A stretch of 64,000 nt of DNA, taken from positions 1 through 64,000 of the IMG/VR virus record IMGVR_UViG_3300020411_003797; one strand, 5' to 3'. A model generated the notes under the pieces. The model did not search any database, was not told where the DNA came from, and worked only from the letters and a program-made list of their open reading frames with translations. The stretch's first letter is position 1; the number at the start of each line of letters is the position of its first letter. This stretch comes from a virus. The position numbers and the translations under genes were made by a program. Shown here in pieces: positions 1 to 8,613 of this stretch.

Positions 1-2
1 AT

Positions 3-1646
3 AGTGTAGCAGCATGCGAAATGGGAGTTGAAAGTACAAAGGTTTCTATAGATCGTTTTGGATTGGCAAACGACCAATTAGCAGAAATTGCTCGTCGGGC
101 TGCAGACGCTGAAAAAGAAAAGACTCCTACAATGATGTCTCATCGTGGAACACATACTGGAGATCCTTCATCTGCAGGCGGAAAAGATGCTTGCGAGGTT
201 GAGGCTGGTGGTGCCGATGTAGATATAAATCTTTTTGACCCAAGCAGAAGAACAAATCTCAATGTAGAAGTAGGCCCAAGTATAGAAGTTACAGCAACTT
301 TTGAAAATGCACTTCAAACAACTTTTGATGCTATGGGCATCAATCCAGCCGTAGTGACGGCGGATGAATTGTTAGATTATTTTGACAAATGTTTAGATTG
401 TGATTTGAAAATGGAGTTTAGCTGGCAACTTCAACCACTAAACTTAATGCTGGGTTTTGAAGATTTCTTAAGGGATATAGAAGAAATAATAGATGAAATA
501 TTAGCAATGTTAAATCCAAATGACATGCTACTGGATCTTTGCGATTTCTTTGATGGCTTTAGTTTTATTTGTATACCAGATTTAATTATGCTTCTTTTAG
601 CATTAGCAATGCTGATAAAGAAATATGTAATGCTTGCAATTAGTTTCAGTTTTGATTGGACAATGATAATTGGTCCAATCATAAAATGGATTGTAGATGC
701 TATTGCTGCATTAATACAGCAGATAATGCAAATTGTTATTGCACCAATTGATTGCGCAATTGGAATTTTCCAAAGTGTTCAAGAAGTAATTGACGCTGCA
801 GATGAGTTGCAAGATACTATGATGGCTGCAGGACAAGCACTTGCAGGACAAGCTACACTGGGCATGACAGATCTTGGCGGAATAGACGCATCTGCTCGCC
901 CAACCCCAGGTATAACTTCAACTACTGCTCCAAATATTGCTGGCAAAGAAAGCGGATTTTCTTTAGCAAGAGATGTTACTGGAAACATGGCTAGCGGCAT
1001 CTCAAAAGGAACGGGCGGTTGGCTTAAGATAGATAAAGATTCTGGAGGCACTGCGTCAGAAAAAGCTGCCGAACGCACCATCCCCACAGGTTTTACCGTT
1101 GGAGTAAATGATACTTTTCAAACATTTTTTGATAAAAGAAGGCAAGCCAAAGCAGACGGGACAAATAAGATACCTGCTATTGGAGATATTAAAACCTTCA
1201 AGAGAGCTATTTTAGCTCTTCAAGATTTTAAACAAATGATTGTCGATTTTTTCAGCCAAATACTTTTCGTTGTTAAAAGTCTAAATGCGCTGTTTGGTGG
1301 AAAATTAGCATTAAATGTCGAAGCGATGGGTATTATTATGCTGATAACCGATTTGATAAAATTGATACAAATTATTATAGCTTTGAAAAAAGGTGGACTT
1401 GAAAACTGTGACGAACTAAGAGATAATCCAGAAAAAGTAATGGATGCCATATCAATAGTTTGTCCAGATCGGGTATTGAAGCTAAACGGAGCAGGAGAAG
1501 GAGAAGGCGGCGAAGTTACAATTGGCATTAGTGATAGCTCGGGCTTATATCAAGGGGAACTAGTTCTGCCAGAGTGCTCATCAGATTTAACACAAGAAGA
1601 CAGAGACAGAATTAGAGCCAGAGTCGCTCATGTTACAAGTTTCTAA
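3..1646 (+). CDS. Hydrophobic putative virion protein, 5'-truncated by window edge
   Basis: The function is not recognised. The reading frame is open to the left edge of the window. The first ATG, at 21, has no Shine-Dalgarno sequence in front of it, so the gene probably starts upstream. From that ATG there are 541 residues. Counted from it, a CLDC cysteine pair sits near residues 124-127, followed by an acidic, Leu/Ile-rich part. Long hydrophobic segments lie near residues 187-213 and 215-250, with another near 430-459. They are separated by a Gly/Ala/Thr-rich stretch at about 270-350. The gene ends 18 bases before the portal gene. The composition suggests a membrane-interacting or amphipathic virion component, but that is inference. 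It is not a terminase: no Walker-type ATPase or nuclease motif was seen. Confidence 0.7.
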   Translation, partial: SVAACEMGVESTKVSIDRFGLANDQLAEIARRAADAEKEKTPTMMSHRGTHTGDPSSAGGKDACEVEAGGADVDINLFDPSRRTNLNVEVGPSIEVTATFENALQTTFDAMGINPAVVTADELLDYFDKCLDCDLKMEFSWQLQPLNLMLGFEDFLRDIEEIIDEILAMLNPNDMLLDLCDFFDGFSFICIPDLIMLLLALAMLIKKYVMLAISFSFDWTMIIGPIIKWIVDAIAALIQQIMQIVIAPIDCAIGIFQSVQEVIDAADELQDTMMAAGQALAGQATLGMTDLGGIDASARPTPGITSTTAPNIAGKESGFSLARDVTGNMASGISKGTGGWLKIDKDSGGTASEKAAERTIPTGFTVGVNDTFQTFFDKRRQAKADGTNKIPAIGDIKTFKRAILALQDFKQMIVDFFSQILFVVKSLNALFGGKLALNVEAMGIIMLITDLIKLIQIIIALKKGGLENCDELRDNPEKVMDAISIVCPDRVLKLNGAGEGEGGEVTIGISDSSGLYQGELVLPECSSDLTQEDRDRIRARVAHVTSF

Positions 1647-1664
1647 TATTGCAGGAATAATAGA

Positions 1665-3557
1665 ATGAAATCAGATTTGTTTAAAATAGCTTTAGACGTA
1701 GTTTACGATAAAGAAATGAATTTTGATGCTAAGTCAAGATCTCCATCTAAACCGGGATTAATTAAGGTCGCTAACAGAAGTTTAGCTTATGCAGAGCGTC
1801 ATCGAGGTAACTGGTTTAAGCCAGAGTACGATCTTGAAGAAATATCTGTTGCTCAAGATACTGATGGATATTTGTTCAGAGCTATAAAAAAGAAAGCAAA
1901 TAGATTTTTAGTTTCAGGTTTTGAAATTGTTGGACTTAATGAAACCTATGTAAGTTATATTAAACAAAGAATTGCAGAAATAGAATCTGCAACTAGTAAA
2001 CCGTTCGCAATTATGCTTGCGGAAACTGCTTACGATTTAATTCGTTTCTCAAACTGCATGTGGGTTAAATCAAGAAACTTCAAGGCATCTTCTGGAAAAA
2101 GAAGATTTCTTACAACAGGTAGAGAAGTTGATCCTGTAGCAGGATATTTTATCCTGCCATTTGAAACCCTTTATTTTAAAACCAAAAATAATGGTGAGAT
2201 TAAAAAGATACTTCAAGAAACTCCAACTGGAGAAAGTAAAGAGTTCTTTCCTCACGACGTAATACATTTTTATGACAACAAGAAGCCAGGCTTTGCTATG
2301 GGCACGCCAGAGCTTCTTCCCGTACTCGACGACATTGCTCTCCTTAGAAGACTAGAAGAGAATGTAGAAGAGTTAGTCGAGTCTAATCTCTTTCCGCTGT
2401 TTCATTACACAGTAGGTTCTGATGACTTTCCAGAAAGATATGGTCCAGATGGAAAAAAGGAGACTGAAGTTGTAAGAGATGCAATTGATTATATGCCTGC
2501 TGGCGGTGTCTATGTTTCTGATCATAGACACAAGATTCAAGCTGTTGGCTCTGAAGGTCGTGCACTAAGAATAGATGGATACCTTGAATACTTTAAGAAA
2601 AGAGTCTTTGCTGGCTTAGGTGTATCAAGCGTCGACATGGGTGAAGGTGACACAGCAAATAGAGCTACTGCAAACGTTCTTTCTAAAAGCGCAATTCAAG
2701 ATGTAGAAGCGCTACAAGAAATTATAAGAATCTTTGTCGAGCACTCAGTGTTTAATGAGCTTCTGCTTGAAGGTGGTTTCGAGTTTGATCCATTCGACCC
2801 AATGAAACGAGTTTCAATTAAGTTTGGTGCAGTTGATAAAGAAGTAAAAGTGAAATTGGAGAACCAAGCTATACAACTGTTCTCCAACAAACTCATTACG
2901 CTAACAGAAGCAAGAAAGAGAATCGGAGAACCTCCCATAGAGGAAGGTCAAATGGACGATACTTACTTCGAGCTTTTTGAGAAGCCACTAGCAGAACTTA
3001 AGTCTTCAATCTTTGGTGGCGGAGAGTCTGAAAACCAAGCAATGCCGGAAAATCAATTCGGTAAAAAAAGTGGTCCAAATTTTGATGAAAAACTTGAAAA
3101 ACACTATACCGAGAGTTTAAATTTGGTAGAATCGAAATTACTTGAGGGTCTTGGTGATACCAACTTGAGTACTGACGAGCTATTGTCATTGAAAAATAGA
3201 ATAAGCAACGACTTTAAGACAGAATACTTAAAAGTTCATAAACACTTAACAGACAGACTTGACTTACTAAAAGAAACAGATATAAAGAAAACTTCGGTTT
3301 TTAATAATATTAAGTGGAGATTTGACTCTTTATTGCATAGGTACAGTTGTAAAGCTTACAACTATGGTGTTATAGTTTCGGCAAAGGAAAGTGGATTAAA
3401 TTCAGATTTAGAGAATTTAATAGGCCTTGAAGAAGCAATAACTACAGGGCATGAAGCTTGTATGGAAATATTGGATAGTAGTATAAATATGTTTGATGTT
3501 AATTTAGATAGCATTCCTCCATTAGTCAACTCTCTGCCGAGAGGTAAAAATGAGTAA
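1665..3557 (+). CDS. Portal protein
   Basis: This 630-residue protein probably forms the dodecameric ring at the capsid vertex through which DNA is packaged and leaves. The N-terminal half has the usual portal pattern: a stretch around residues 65-90 (LFRAIKKKANRFLVSGFEIVG), then a stem/wing-like mixed region with a PHDVIHF motif near residue 200, which resembles the loop before the portal stem. A helical region near 345-370 (the part containing TANVLSKSAIQDVEALQ) fits the long portal helix. The last 150 residues are charged and helical. An AGGA sequence lies just upstream of the ATG. The stop overlaps the next start by 8 bases, which suggests translational coupling to the protease gene. Size, position before the protease, and sequence pattern support the call. 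No database comparison was possible. Confidence 0.85.
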   Translation: MKSDLFKIALDVVYDKEMNFDAKSRSPSKPGLIKVANRSLAYAERHRGNWFKPEYDLEEISVAQDTDGYLFRAIKKKANRFLVSGFEIVGLNETYVSYIKQRIAEIESATSKPFAIMLAETAYDLIRFSNCMWVKSRNFKASSGKRRFLTTGREVDPVAGYFILPFETLYFKTKNNGEIKKILQETPTGESKEFFPHDVIHFYDNKKPGFAMGTPELLPVLDDIALLRRLEENVEELVESNLFPLFHYTVGSDDFPERYGPDGKKETEVVRDAIDYMPAGGVYVSDHRHKIQAVGSEGRALRIDGYLEYFKKRVFAGLGVSSVDMGEGDTANRATANVLSKSAIQDVEALQEIIRIFVEHSVFNELLLEGGFEFDPFDPMKRVSIKFGAVDKEVKVKLENQAIQLFSNKLITLTEARKRIGEPPIEEGQMDDTYFELFEKPLAELKSSIFGGGESENQAMPENQFGKKSGPNFDEKLEKHYTESLNLVESKLLEGLGDTNLSTDELLSLKNRISNDFKTEYLKVHKHLTDRLDLLKETDIKKTSVFNNIKWRFDSLLHRYSCKAYNYGVIVSAKESGLNSDLENLIGLEEAITTGHEACMEILDSSINMFDVNLDSIPPLVNSLPRGKNE

Positions 3558-5514
3558 ACTTAAATTAGTAGACTATATAAAGATCAATCCTGATCCTTCT
3601 TTCTCCGATTTATCAAAAAGAGAGAAGATCGGGATTGTCGATTCTTTGTTAAACAGAAATGAAGAAAAAAGAGGTCTGTATGTAACTTACGACCTTAGTC
3701 ATTCTGGAAGAAGAATAAATAATAGAATTTATACTGTAGCTGGCCAACAAAGAGGAATTGATTCCTTACTCTCACCCTACCCGAAACCAATCATTAAGAA
3801 CCATGATGATCATGATGATCCCATTGGCAGATTTGTTGGTGGCGAATGGGATGACACTTCTTCAGAAGCTCTTGGGTTCTTCGACGATGTAAACGATTAC
3901 ATGGAAGTACAGGCAGCATTCGATGCTGACGATCCAAAGAGAATTTATGATGAAATGAAAAGATATGGTCTTCTTACAAGAAAGAAGTGGCCAGGTCTTG
4001 GCAGAATGAGAGTTACTGCAAAAATTTCGGATCAAGATTCAATTGAAAAGTTCTTGGACGGAAGATACATAACTTTTTCTGCAGGAAGTACAACAGACAG
4101 ACACGTTTGTAGCGTTTGCCAAGAAGACTGGGCACAGGGTGAAATTTGTGAACATCGTCACGGCAAGATATATGACGATGATATCTGTGTGTTTGTCACT
4201 GGAAAGTTTGAAGTTTTGGAAGGTTCAGTGGTAAATATGCCTGCAGATGATCTTTCCCAAGTGCTGTCTATGGAATTAGCAGATTCAGTACGTATTGAAG
4301 ATGTTACATCTATCAAGGTAGATAAGCATACAGTTTATTTAACTGATTCTAAATATAATATTTCGGAGAAGAATATGTCAGAACAACTTGATAATACTGC
4401 GCAAGATGAAGTCTCAGTTGAAGATTCTGAAGTTCTTTCTTCTGAAGAGAATAAAGTAGAAGAAACAGAAGCTATTGCTTCTGTTGATGCTTCTGAGGAA
4501 GTTATTGCTTCCGACGAGGTAGAAGCCGAGAAAGTCTCGGAGGATGCTGAAGCACCTATTGGTGGTTTTGATGCAGACTCAATCAAGGCTTTAGCGGATC
4601 TTGTTCTCGAAGTAGTAAGAAAAGAACTAAATCTAAATGAGGTTTCAAATGGCACAGTGGAAAACAAGGTCGATGCCAGCGACGAAAAAGAAGAAAAAGA
4701 AGAAACGCACAACATCGACCAAATCGAAAACGACAAAACGGAAGAAGGGACCGAAGCGGAACGGGTACTCGAAGAAGTGGTAAATTTTGATAAGCCACTA
4801 ACTACCGAGCAACGCAACAGATTGAAAGAATCAACCTTTTGCGGACCTGAAAGAAGCTATCCTGTACCCGACAAGTCGCATGCAGTTGCTGCACTCTCTA
4901 GAGCTAAGCAGCATGCTTCATCTGATCTCTACAAGAAGATAAAAGCTTGTGTTTGTAGAAAGTCAGACAAGAACGGCTGGGACCTACCATCCTGTACTAC
5001 AGATATGAACTGGGGACCAGAGTTAACTAAAGAAGCTCTTGAAAAAGAGTCGCTTATTATGGGTTGGGATACATCCGAAGGTAACGCAGATCAAGAATTG
5101 AAATTAGACTATGCTAATGCATTAAGTAGAATTGAGAAGCTTGAGAAGCAACTCGAAGATGCTCTCTCCAGCCTTAACGCAAATGTAGATAAAGAACTTT
5201 CTTTGGAAAAAGAAGTCTCAGATACTGAATCTGAGGTGACCGTGTCAGACAGTACTGGTGATACAGCTGAAGTAGAGCAATCCGCTTCAGTAGTAGTTGA
5301 GAACCCCTCAATAGCTAGTACCGATAATACTAATTCACCCAGAGAAAACTCTGGGTCTAAAAAGCTTGGTACCTTCGAAAAGAAGGTATGTAAAGAGTAT
5401 ATGCAATTGTTAGAGAAAGATGGACTAAATTTTGCTGAGAATTATCTCAGATCAAAGAGACGCTATTTACGGCGTGGTTTTCATCCCAAAAATTACATCC
5501 AATTAGGAGAATAA
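3550..5514 (+). CDS. Capsid maturation protease fused to scaffold
   Basis: This 654-residue protein looks like a prohead protease followed by a scaffold. The N-terminal part (about 1-250) has the expected serine-protease pieces: H85 within NHDDHDDPIGR and S177 within TFSAGS, candidate catalytic His and Ser. After the serine comes a CxxC...CxH cluster (C187, C190, C200, H202) that could bind zinc and has been seen in related phage proteases. The segment ending in VVNMPADD resembles the last strand of that fold. From about 276 the sequence is very acidic (Glu/Asp/Ser/Val-rich). It continues with a compact domain at about 428-475 carrying the SYPVPDKSHAVAALSRAKQH pattern common in phage scaffold-type proteins, then a coiled coil near 520-545. 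It overlaps the portal gene by 8 bases. An internal start probably yields scaffold alone. Confidence 0.82.
   Translation: MSKLKLVDYIKINPDPSFSDLSKREKIGIVDSLLNRNEEKRGLYVTYDLSHSGRRINNRIYTVAGQQRGIDSLLSPYPKPIIKNHDDHDDPIGRFVGGEWDDTSSEALGFFDDVNDYMEVQAAFDADDPKRIYDEMKRYGLLTRKKWPGLGRMRVTAKISDQDSIEKFLDGRYITFSAGSTTDRHVCSVCQEDWAQGEICEHRHGKIYDDDICVFVTGKFEVLEGSVVNMPADDLSQVLSMELADSVRIEDVTSIKVDKHTVYLTDSKYNISEKNMSEQLDNTAQDEVSVEDSEVLSSEENKVEETEAIASVDASEEVIASDEVEAEKVSEDAEAPIGGFDADSIKALADLVLEVVRKELNLNEVSNGTVENKVDASDEKEEKEETHNIDQIENDKTEEGTEAERVLEEVVNFDKPLTTEQRNRLKESTFCGPERSYPVPDKSHAVAALSRAKQHASSDLYKKIKACVCRKSDKNGWDLPSCTTDMNWGPELTKEALEKESLIMGWDTSEGNADQELKLDYANALSRIEKLEKQLEDALSSLNANVDKELSLEKEVSDTESEVTVSDSTGDTAEVEQSASVVVENPSIASTDNTNSPRENSGSKKLGTFEKKVCKEYMQLLEKDGLNFAENYLRSKRRYLRRGFHPKNYIQLGE
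4365..4368 (+). promoter_or_regulatory. Internal ribosome binding site for nested scaffold
   Basis: GGAG lies six bases before an in-frame ATG at 4375, inside the protease-scaffold gene. The position is exactly where the protease part ends and the acidic scaffold part begins. Confidence 0.55.
4375..5514 (+). CDS. Nested scaffold protein, in-frame internal start
   Basis: An ATG at codon 276 of the protease-scaffold gene is preceded by GGAG at ideal spacing and would yield a 379-residue scaffold without the protease. The product begins MSEQLDNTAQDEVS and contains the acidic region, the SYPVPDK domain, a predicted coiled coil and a basic C-terminus (RSKRRYLRRGFHPK), a likely capsid-binding tail. 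Lambda and related phages are known to make a scaffold from an internal start in the protease gene. The nested layout here is inferred from the ribosome binding site and the domain boundary, not measured. Confidence 0.55.
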   Translation: MSEQLDNTAQDEVSVEDSEVLSSEENKVEETEAIASVDASEEVIASDEVEAEKVSEDAEAPIGGFDADSIKALADLVLEVVRKELNLNEVSNGTVENKVDASDEKEEKEETHNIDQIENDKTEEGTEAERVLEEVVNFDKPLTTEQRNRLKESTFCGPERSYPVPDKSHAVAALSRAKQHASSDLYKKIKACVCRKSDKNGWDLPSCTTDMNWGPELTKEALEKESLIMGWDTSEGNADQELKLDYANALSRIEKLEKQLEDALSSLNANVDKELSLEKEVSDTESEVTVSDSTGDTAEVEQSASVVVENPSIASTDNTNSPRENSGSKKLGTFEKKVCKEYMQLLEKDGLNFAENYLRSKRRYLRRGFHPKNYIQLGE

Positions 5515-5515
5515 A

Positions 5516-6970
5516 ATGGCTGTTAAAAGATTTTCTGGAACTTTTAAGACTAGAAACGATGTTTTCGATAACATCACGCCGAATAACATAGTTGTAACTC
5601 CAAGTGGCGGTATTGCTGTTCCTGCAGGGGAATTTAAGCCCGCCAACTGGTTACCTGTTGCTTGGCAAGGGACTGCCTCCCAGGATTACTTTGTAATCTC
5701 ATCTGGGAAGGTAGTTAGTTTGACTTCACAGGGGGAAATTGTTCCTTCAGGTTATAAATTAAAAGCAGAGGGTTTGGGTCTTACTGATACACTGATCACT
5801 TACACTGCAAACGATGTAACTGCTAAAACTATTGATATTGTAACTGGTGAGGCAGTAACTGCTGCTGGTACTAGAAGTTTGCAAGCAGTTTCAGATGGCA
5901 TCATTGAGCGTGGACTTATTACTGCGGGTACCGCTAGATCACTCTCTGACACTGGTGATTATGTTCGTACAACGGTTGCAGATGTTAGAGCTGTAGTAGG
6001 TGCATACATTTCTGACCCTGTAGGTGTTGCTGGTTACGACGTGTATCACTGGGCTGGAGATGCATACGATGCAGAAGGTGGACTTAACTTTGTTAACTAC
6101 CAGAAACAGCATCTTGTGCAATTTTTCACTCAAGCTCAAATGCAAATGCCCGTTGGTGGTATTTCACAACGCACTAGCAAGGATTTGTCTGGCGCTACCG
6201 CTTACACTGCTTCAGCAGCACACGGTACTGCTTTCCCAGTAGCTGCGTCTGGAACAATCCTTTGGCTCACCTCTACTCAGCTTAACGCTTTAGAGCGTTA
6301 TGACGATTCTAGCAAGCCGACTTTTTATGTTGCTGCTGGTTCTGCAATTGTAGGCTTTGCTCTACAAGGCGATGGTGAAGGCGGTAGACTTGCTGCTCAT
6401 ACTTCAAGAACAAAGTTTGTTGATGGAAACAGTGTTCTTTCTGCTAGAAAAGATAGCGTTGCTGACCTTACTCAAAGTGGTGATTTCTTCTTTGATCACA
6501 ACGCCAACATGGTGCTTGTGTATTCTGGCTGGTCTGGCGGTAGTGCTGGTGCTTCTATTGCATCAATGAGTGCAACTGATGTCAGCTACTACTACTATGA
6601 TGGAGTAAGCGGTGCTTCTAGCTCTTGGCAACAAGTTGCTGCAATTGGACCTATTGAGCCTGGAGACTACGTTACGTTTGACGAGTATTCAAACTTCATT
6701 CCATGGGACGGAGGTTCTACTACCTTCCGTGCAAGTGATGCTCTTCCCACCGATGTGACCGAAACAACACGGACTATTGGTAGATGTATCGCAGTGAAAG
6801 AAGAGCCTCTTGGCCTTTTAGAAAGAGTTCGTACCGCGTTTGATGGTACTAGCTTTGGAGCAAGTATGCAGATGCCTGGTAGCGCCACAAGTGGTTACAC
6901 CGATCTGTTGACGCTTAGTAATGAAACAGTAAGCAACAAAGTTGCTATCATCAACGTTAGCTTTGTATAG
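5516..6970 (+). CDS. Putative head protein upstream of the major capsid protein
   Basis: The family of this 484-residue protein is not recognised. It is rich in Ala, Gly, Ser, Thr and Val with few charged runs, and looks mostly beta-structured, as expected for a secreted or virion surface protein. A TAGGAG sequence precedes its ATG, which sits one base after the scaffold stop. The major capsid gene follows nine bases later with the same kind of ribosome binding site, so the two are probably made together in large amounts. Its position between scaffold and major capsid protein is where decoration or minor capsid proteins are often encoded. That role is inference from context and composition. 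Confidence 0.6.
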   Translation: MAVKRFSGTFKTRNDVFDNITPNNIVVTPSGGIAVPAGEFKPANWLPVAWQGTASQDYFVISSGKVVSLTSQGEIVPSGYKLKAEGLGLTDTLITYTANDVTAKTIDIVTGEAVTAAGTRSLQAVSDGIIERGLITAGTARSLSDTGDYVRTTVADVRAVVGAYISDPVGVAGYDVYHWAGDAYDAEGGLNFVNYQKQHLVQFFTQAQMQMPVGGISQRTSKDLSGATAYTASAAHGTAFPVAASGTILWLTSTQLNALERYDDSSKPTFYVAAGSAIVGFALQGDGEGGRLAAHTSRTKFVDGNSVLSARKDSVADLTQSGDFFFDHNANMVLVYSGWSGGSAGASIASMSATDVSYYYYDGVSGASSSWQQVAAIGPIEPGDYVTFDEYSNFIPWDGGSTTFRASDALPTDVTETTRTIGRCIAVKEEPLGLLERVRTAFDGTSFGASMQMPGSATSGYTDLLTLSNETVSNKVAIINVSFV

Positions 6971-6979
6971 GAGATAAAA

Positions 6980-8302
6980 ATGAGTTTCAAATTATCAGAT
7001 GGTCGTGTCTTAGATCTTCCTTCTAATGAGGATGCAGCTGCTTGTTATATAGCGGACATCATTCGCAATAGAGGTCATCTACCCGACAGCGACGAAAGAA
7101 TAGAATGGTCTACTTTTGCGGAGACCATTTCACCCAAAAACCGAGACTTGGTAAGATCTTCCGAGATCACTCCTCTTCTCCAGAAGGCTACGGAAATCAT
7201 TATCCGTGAGCCTGTTGAGCCCAACATTGTCATTACTGGCCTCTACAATAGAGTTCAGTCTCAGGGCCTGAACACTCAGGTTCTTGCAGGTGCTATGGGT
7301 GCAGTCTATGCTCAAGACATTCAAGAGCATGGTCAGTATCCAGAAGTGAACTTCCAGATCGGTGGTGCTGTAAGCACTGCTTGGATCGGGAAGTGCGGTA
7401 TTGCCGCATCCTTCACCGATGAAGCACTGCGCTATTCTACCTGGGATATCATGGCAATGAACTTGCGTCTTATGGGACAAGCTCTTGTACGCCACAAGGA
7501 ACAGAAGGCAGCTTCTTTCCTCCAGGCACTTGGCACAACCTTATTCGACAACAGAGTTCCCGCTAACTCACTTTATGGTGTAACTAGTGGTATGGGTCTC
7601 GGTGCAACTGCCACATTGCAAGGAAATGGTACCATGACAATGGACGATCTCATGAGAGGCTTTGCCCACATGAGTCAAGAGGGTTTCACACCTAATATCC
7701 TCCTCTGTCACCCACTTCAGTTCTACACATGGTTGCAAGATCCTGTCATGAGAACTATGATGTTGGCACATGGTGGTGGTTCATTCTTCAACATGTATCA
7801 AGGCGATCCTGGTCCTCGTGCTCCTTGGGGTAACGGTGCGATGGGTGCGATGGGTCCAAGTGCTGGACGTACTCTTGTACCTAGCACTACTCCTTCCGGC
7901 AACACTGTTTCAGGAGAATCAGCTTACAGTCAAAACGCAACTTCTGTTCCGAATGTTCCTGGGTACTTCCCATTCAACTTCAGAGTAGTTGCTTCTCCAC
8001 TTGTTCCTTTTGACACCGTTAACGAAACCGGTGACGTTTACTTGCTTTCTGGCGGAAACGTTGGTTTCTACATGGTAGATGAGGATCCTCAGACTGTTGA
8101 GTGGAGACAAGAAGCAGTTGATGCTGTCAAAGTTAAGATTCGCGAACGGTACGGCTTTGCTGTAGCTCACGAGGGTCAAGGCGTTGGCGTATTCAAGGGC
8201 GTCAAGGCGAGCAGAAACTACTGGGATGGAAACCTCCATGCTGATGTTACTGGTCCTTCGGTCTTGCCGATTGCACCTGGTACTAAGCCTCCGCTTCTGT
8301 AA
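6980..8302 (+). CDS. Major capsid protein
   Basis: This 440-residue protein is probably the HK97-fold capsid subunit. It follows portal, protease and scaffold in the classic order, has a good TAGGAG ribosome binding site, and is closed by a strong intrinsic terminator. The N-terminal 80 or so residues are charged and helical and may be the part removed by the maturation protease. The middle contains an aromatic-rich helical stretch (ALRYSTWDIMAMNLRLMGQA, about residues 150-170) like the long spine helix. A Gly/Met/Pro-rich loop lies at about 255-320. The C-terminal part (PQTVEWRQEAVDAVKVKIRE) has the P-domain pattern of large-phage capsid proteins. The mature cleavage site cannot be assigned from sequence alone. 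Confidence 0.85.
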   Translation: MSFKLSDGRVLDLPSNEDAAACYIADIIRNRGHLPDSDERIEWSTFAETISPKNRDLVRSSEITPLLQKATEIIIREPVEPNIVITGLYNRVQSQGLNTQVLAGAMGAVYAQDIQEHGQYPEVNFQIGGAVSTAWIGKCGIAASFTDEALRYSTWDIMAMNLRLMGQALVRHKEQKAASFLQALGTTLFDNRVPANSLYGVTSGMGLGATATLQGNGTMTMDDLMRGFAHMSQEGFTPNILLCHPLQFYTWLQDPVMRTMMLAHGGGSFFNMYQGDPGPRAPWGNGAMGAMGPSAGRTLVPSTTPSGNTVSGESAYSQNATSVPNVPGYFPFNFRVVASPLVPFDTVNETGDVYLLSGGNVGFYMVDEDPQTVEWRQEAVDAVKVKIRERYGFAVAHEGQGVGVFKGVKASRNYWDGNLHADVTGPSVLPIAPGTKPPLL

Positions 8303-8333
8303 TATTAAGCTAAGCTTATTAGCCTCTAAACTT

Positions 8334-8368
8334 GAGGGGGGTGGGTTCTCCCACCCTCCTCTTTTTTT
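8334..8368 (+). terminator. Intrinsic terminator after the capsid gene
   Basis: A 12-base-pair GC-rich stem (8334-8345 with 8350-8361, one G-U pair) has a four-base loop and is followed by seven T. It starts about 30 bases after the capsid stop. It would limit read-through from the abundant capsid transcript into the connector and tail genes. Confidence 0.9.
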
Positions 8369-8388
8369 AACAATTAATGGATTTATAA

Positions 8389-8613
8389 ATGGGTTGGTTT
8401 CGAACAGAAACAGAAGAAACAAATATCATAGATATAAAAACAAGAAAAGCTATCAAAACGCCAGGCTCTGTTAGTAAAATAGAAGAGGAAGGCGAAATGG
8501 TCACGATAGCCTTAGATGAAAAATTAATGCCCCAAGTAACTTTTACAGACCAGCAGATTGGTAAGGAAGAGGAAGATGTCAGCACCGACGATATCAGCGA
8601 TATATCCGAATGA
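8389..8613 (+). CDS. Small acidic hypothetical protein
   Basis: This 74-residue protein begins MGWFRTETEETN and ends in an acidic tail (KEEEDVSTDDISDISE). Its function is not recognised. There is no clear Shine-Dalgarno sequence before the ATG, which lies 20 bases past the capsid terminator. Its last 38 bases overlap the start of the Ig-like gene in another frame, which argues for coupling between the two. It is kept as a gene because it fills the gap exactly. Small acidic proteins at this place may help capsid or connector assembly, but nothing in the sequence shows that. Confidence 0.6.
   Translation: MGWFRTETEETNIIDIKTRKAIKTPGSVSKIEEEGEMVTIALDEKLMPQVTFTDQQIGKEEEDVSTDDISDISE

Noticed and set aside
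2139-2157. Perfect 8-bp inverted repeat in the portal gene
   Set aside because: Lies well inside the coding region, is short, and has no T-run or other signal beside it.
4335-4817. 160-codon open frame on the minus strand
   Set aside because: It is a Ser-rich mirror of the Glu/Asp-rich scaffold coding sequence, with no supporting ribosome binding site.
7919-8422. 167-codon open frame on the minus strand across the capsid terminator
   Set aside because: It runs antisense through the capsid 3' end and the terminator; the composition is that of a shadow frame.
8558-8575. TTG start giving six extra residues to the Ig-like protein
   Set aside because: The ATG at 8576 has better ribosome binding site spacing and begins directly at the Ig domain.
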